DNA from: an uncultured Clostridia bacterium
GTDB lineage: Bacteria; Bacillota; Clostridia; TANB77; CAG-508
Length of the DNA: 5,895 nt
Direction of reading: 5' to 3'
NCBI GenBank assembly: GCA_934162615.1
Contig: CAKPJK010000052.1
Coordinates: forward strand, 1 to 5,895
Shown: positions 4,216-5,895 of the stretch, piece after piece
Position numbering within the stretch: the stretch's first letter is position 1
Layout: every line of letters starts with the position of its first letter
Position numbers and translations under genes: made by a program
The notes under the pieces: generated by a model
The model's input: only the letters and a program-made list of their open reading frames with translations
What the model was told of the DNA's origin: nothing
Database searches by the model: none

Positions 4216-4941
4216 CTAATCATTAAATCTTAATAAATACCCATCAGGATCTTGCACTAAAAATTCCTTATCTTTAAAAACTACATTATCTACTCTATAT
4301 TCATTTACTTTCAAATCCATAAATAATTTTACTTTTTTTACCTTTAAATCTCCATATAATTTTTCCACATCATTAATAGACATACTTATATTAATTCCAT
4401 TACCATAAGGATATTCCATTTTTCCAACTTTCCAATTGTTATTTTGCTCTTCTATCATAATTTGATTATCTTCTAATTGCATAAAGCAGAATTTATCTTC
4501 AATTCTTTCATACATAATTTTAAATCCCAAACTTTCATAAAATCTTTTACTATTTTCTATGTTTGAAACACTTAATTCTGGTATTAAACTATTAAATTCG
4601 ATATTCTCTTTAATAATCTCATGTATAAAAAATTTTTCTTGAAACTCAACTAATAAATCAATCTCTTTGTTGCTAAATTTTCTGTCTTCAGGCACAATTA
4701 TAAGTTTATCATCATTATCATTAAGTCTATGAATAATTGCTATACATTTTCCTTTAAATTCTTTTATTGGTTCGAATATACCCAAAACATAGCAATCTAG
4801 TTCTTCTCCATCTCCACTAATAGTATTAGGAACATATCCATAATTTACAGGATATATAAAATCATGCTTTGGATGTTTACTTCCTAATGGTCTGTCAATT
4901 ATTACTTCTATATTTTTATTTAGATATTCTTTTATATTCAT
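4216..4941 (-). CDS. Fusion of short inorganic-pyrophosphatase-like domain and VOC (glyoxalase/bleomycin-resistance) domain
   Basis: This is a 241-residue, two-domain cytoplasmic protein. Residues about 10-110 resemble family I soluble pyrophosphatase: VIIDRPLGSKHP, YPVNYGYVPNTISGDGEELD (30-49) and HRLNDNDDKLIIVPED (71-86). The signature aspartates D44, D49, D75 and D78 are visible, but Glu46 stands where the PROSITE-type signature has aspartate. The domain is also much shorter than the roughly 175-residue E. coli enzyme. Residues about 119-240 form a VOC module: IPELSVSNIENSKRFYESLGF, a middle MIEEQ and PYGNGINISM region, and the end FLVQDPDGYLLRF. The usual VOC metal ligands are not obvious, as in bleomycin-binding members. 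AGGAG (4950-4954) lies 8 nt before the ATG. The gene follows the 151-residue membrane protein by 25 nt and is last in that operon. Hydrolysis of pyrophosphate or a nucleotide is possible; the joint function is unknown. Confidence 0.85.
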   Translation of the reverse strand: MNIKEYLNKNIEVIIDRPLGSKHPKHDFIYPVNYGYVPNTISGDGEELDCYVLGIFEPIKEFKGKCIAIIHRLNDNDDKLIIVPEDRKFSNKEIDLLVEFQEKFFIHEIIKENIEFNSLIPELSVSNIENSKRFYESLGFKIMYERIEDKFCFMQLEDNQIMIEEQNNNWKVGKMEYPYGNGINISMSINDVEKLYGDLKVKKVKLFMDLKVNEYRVDNVVFKDKEFLVQDPDGYLLRFND

Positions 4942-4966
4942 TCAATTTACTCCTATAATAGAAATT

Positions 4967-5422
4967 TTACTCATTTATTTTATTAATTAAATCTATTTTA
5001 TTTGAAACATTTTTTCTTACTTCATTTAATCCAATGCAAGCAAAAATTACAATTAATCCAAGTATTGTGAACATATTTCCTTTATTATATCCATGTTCCT
5101 CTATGTATTCTCTCAAGTTGTCCATACCATCGTCAATTATTTTTTCAGTTGCTCCATCTTTATAATATAACGTAAATTCCATATTATTAAATGCAAGAAA
5201 ATATTGTATCTTTTTTACATTATTAAAATTATCTATATTATTAAAGTTTTCACTTTTAGCAATTATATTTTTTACATATTCTCTATTCTTATCATTTATA
5301 TATACTATATCTTTTCCTGAATTTTTAAATATAAAATATAAATTAAAAACTAGAAAAAATATCCCTATTACAATTAAAATTGTTGTTATTAATTCAATTA
5401 TTACTAATTTATTTCTTTTCAT
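4967..5422 (-). CDS. Two-helix membrane protein of unknown function
   Basis: I do not recognise this 151-residue protein. Residues 7-33 form a strong N-terminal membrane helix preceded by MKRNK, and residues 117-134 form a second (FTILGLIVIFACIGL). Between them is an 80-residue polar, Asn/Lys-rich segment containing FTLYYKDGATEKIIDDGMDN. Given the positive N-terminus and the positive C-terminal tail, both ends are probably cytoplasmic and the middle domain external. GGAGG (5429-5433) lies 6 nt before the ATG. It overlaps the last codons of the upstream DUF2238-like gene, whose stop is only 2 nt from this ATG, so translational coupling is likely. It is the middle gene of a three-gene operon with that membrane protein and the pyrophosphatase-VOC fusion. 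The reading frame is clearly real; function is open. Confidence 0.8.
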   Translation of the reverse strand: MKRNKLVIIELITTILIVIGIFFLVFNLYFIFKNSGKDIVYINDKNREYVKNIIAKSENFNNIDNFNNVKKIQYFLAFNNMEFTLYYKDGATEKIIDDGMDNLREYIEEHGYNKGNMFTILGLIVIFACIGLNEVRKNVSNKIDLINKINE

Positions 5423-5424
5423 AG

Positions 5425-5895
5425 TTAACCTCCAACTACTTTAGTTGGTATAAAGCCTTCTGCAAACTTATATTTTTCTCTATTTTGAACATGTAAAAAT
5501 CCAATAATACTAAACACAACTGCCCCAATAAAATTAACAAATAAATCTTTCATAGTATCAATAAGACCTATATCTAAATAACCATTTTCTATAGTAGTAA
5601 CAGTTCCATCTTTAGAATATATTTCTGTTTTTTCTATATCTTTAATTTTTATTGGAACATTTTCATTATCTTTATTTAGCATTACTGATGATATTTCTCT
5701 TACTATTCTATCTTTTTGCATATCTGTTTTAGTAAGATAATCAGCAGTAAATTCAAAAAACTCCCATAATATTCCTATTGTCATAGAAAAACAAAATGCA
5801 ACTATTGCAATATATAGTGGTGATAATTTTATCCTTTTACTATTTTGATTTAGAAGGTCAACTAAAGAGAAACCTATTCCAGCACACAAGAAACC
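5425..5895 (-). CDS. DUF2238/YjdF-like integral membrane protein (5' end cut by the window edge)
   Basis: The frame is open through the window edge, so only the last 156 residues are present; a TTG at 5887-5889 is probably internal, since the frame continues upstream as GF. Hydrophobic segments are at about 1-15, 26-47 and 112-133. The motif GILWEFFEFTADYL at the end of the second, and DTMKDLFVNFIGAVVFSIIGF, recall the WE-x-x-E and Asp/Asn-rich helices of the DUF2238 (YjdF) family, whose function is not known. Between them a polar segment of about 60 residues includes DRIVREISSVMLNKDNENVP. The protein ends FIPTKVVGG. A hairpin at 5432-5448 in its last codons overlaps the Shine-Dalgarno of the next gene. 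Family assignment is from motif memory and is moderate. Confidence 0.72.
   Translation of the reverse strand, partial: GFLCAGIGFSLVDLLNQNSKRIKLSPLYIAIVAFCFSMTIGILWEFFEFTADYLTKTDMQKDRIVREISSVMLNKDNENVPIKIKDIEKTEIYSKDGTVTTIENGYLDIGLIDTMKDLFVNFIGAVVFSIIGFLHVQNREKYKFAEGFIPTKVVGG
5432..5448 (-). promoter_or_regulatory. Hairpin overlapping the Shine-Dalgarno of the 151-residue membrane protein gene
   Basis: CCAACTA (5432-5438) and TAGTTGG (5442-5448) form a perfect 7-bp stem with a 3-nt loop in the minus-strand transcript. The last two bases of the stem are the first GG of the GGAGG at 5429-5433. Ribosomes finishing the upstream gene would open it, a layout consistent with translational coupling. 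There is no T-run, so it is not a terminator. Confidence 0.5.

Overview
The window is AT-rich throughout, and every gene I can support lies on the minus strand. Strong GGAGG-type ribosome binding sites, TAA/TAG stops, Lys/Ile/Asn-rich proteins and gene families common in Clostridia suggest a low-GC Firmicute, probably an anaerobic clostridium-like gut or soil bacterium. The sequence does not fix the species. No rRNA, tRNA, CRISPR array or insertion sequence was seen.

In the direction of transcription (high to low coordinates), the first block is a three-gene membrane/accessory operon at 4216-5895. It holds the C-terminal part of a DUF2238/YjdF-like membrane protein, a two-helix membrane protein of unknown function, and an unusual fusion of a short inorganic-pyrophosphatase-like domain to a VOC (glyoxalase/bleomycin-resistance) domain.

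The second block (about 3653-4135) looks like a decayed type III toxin-antitoxin locus. It has a near-consensus promoter, two imperfect units of about 51 nt that could each fold as a small pseudoknot (candidate antitoxin RNA), a GC-rich hairpin in the usual attenuator/terminator position, and a short ORF. The ORF's C-terminal half strongly resembles ToxN/AbiQ ribonucleases, but the central catalytic part appears to be missing.

The third block (2316-3568) is an electrophile/redox-response-type operon: a carboxymuconolactone-decarboxylase/cupin protein followed by a flavodoxin. It is preceded by a promoter with a 19-bp spacer that carries a 20-bp dyad, the arrangement typical of MerR-family control. 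A MerR regulator with a cysteine at residue 52, as in AdhR/NmlR-type sensors, is encoded nearby (1213-1596) and is the obvious candidate regulator. The cupin gene carries an in-frame TGA at its 12th codon, downstream of a perfect Shine-Dalgarno and ATG, so it is either a recent pseudogene or is translated from a downstream TTG.

The last block, after a strong terminator at 2280-2310, is a probable operon of a Nudix hydrolase with an N-terminal Nudix_N domain, the MerR regulator, phosphoglycerate mutase gpmA, and a TraX-family membrane protein that runs off the low-coordinate end. A candidate promoter for this operon has its -35 box in the loop of the preceding terminator.
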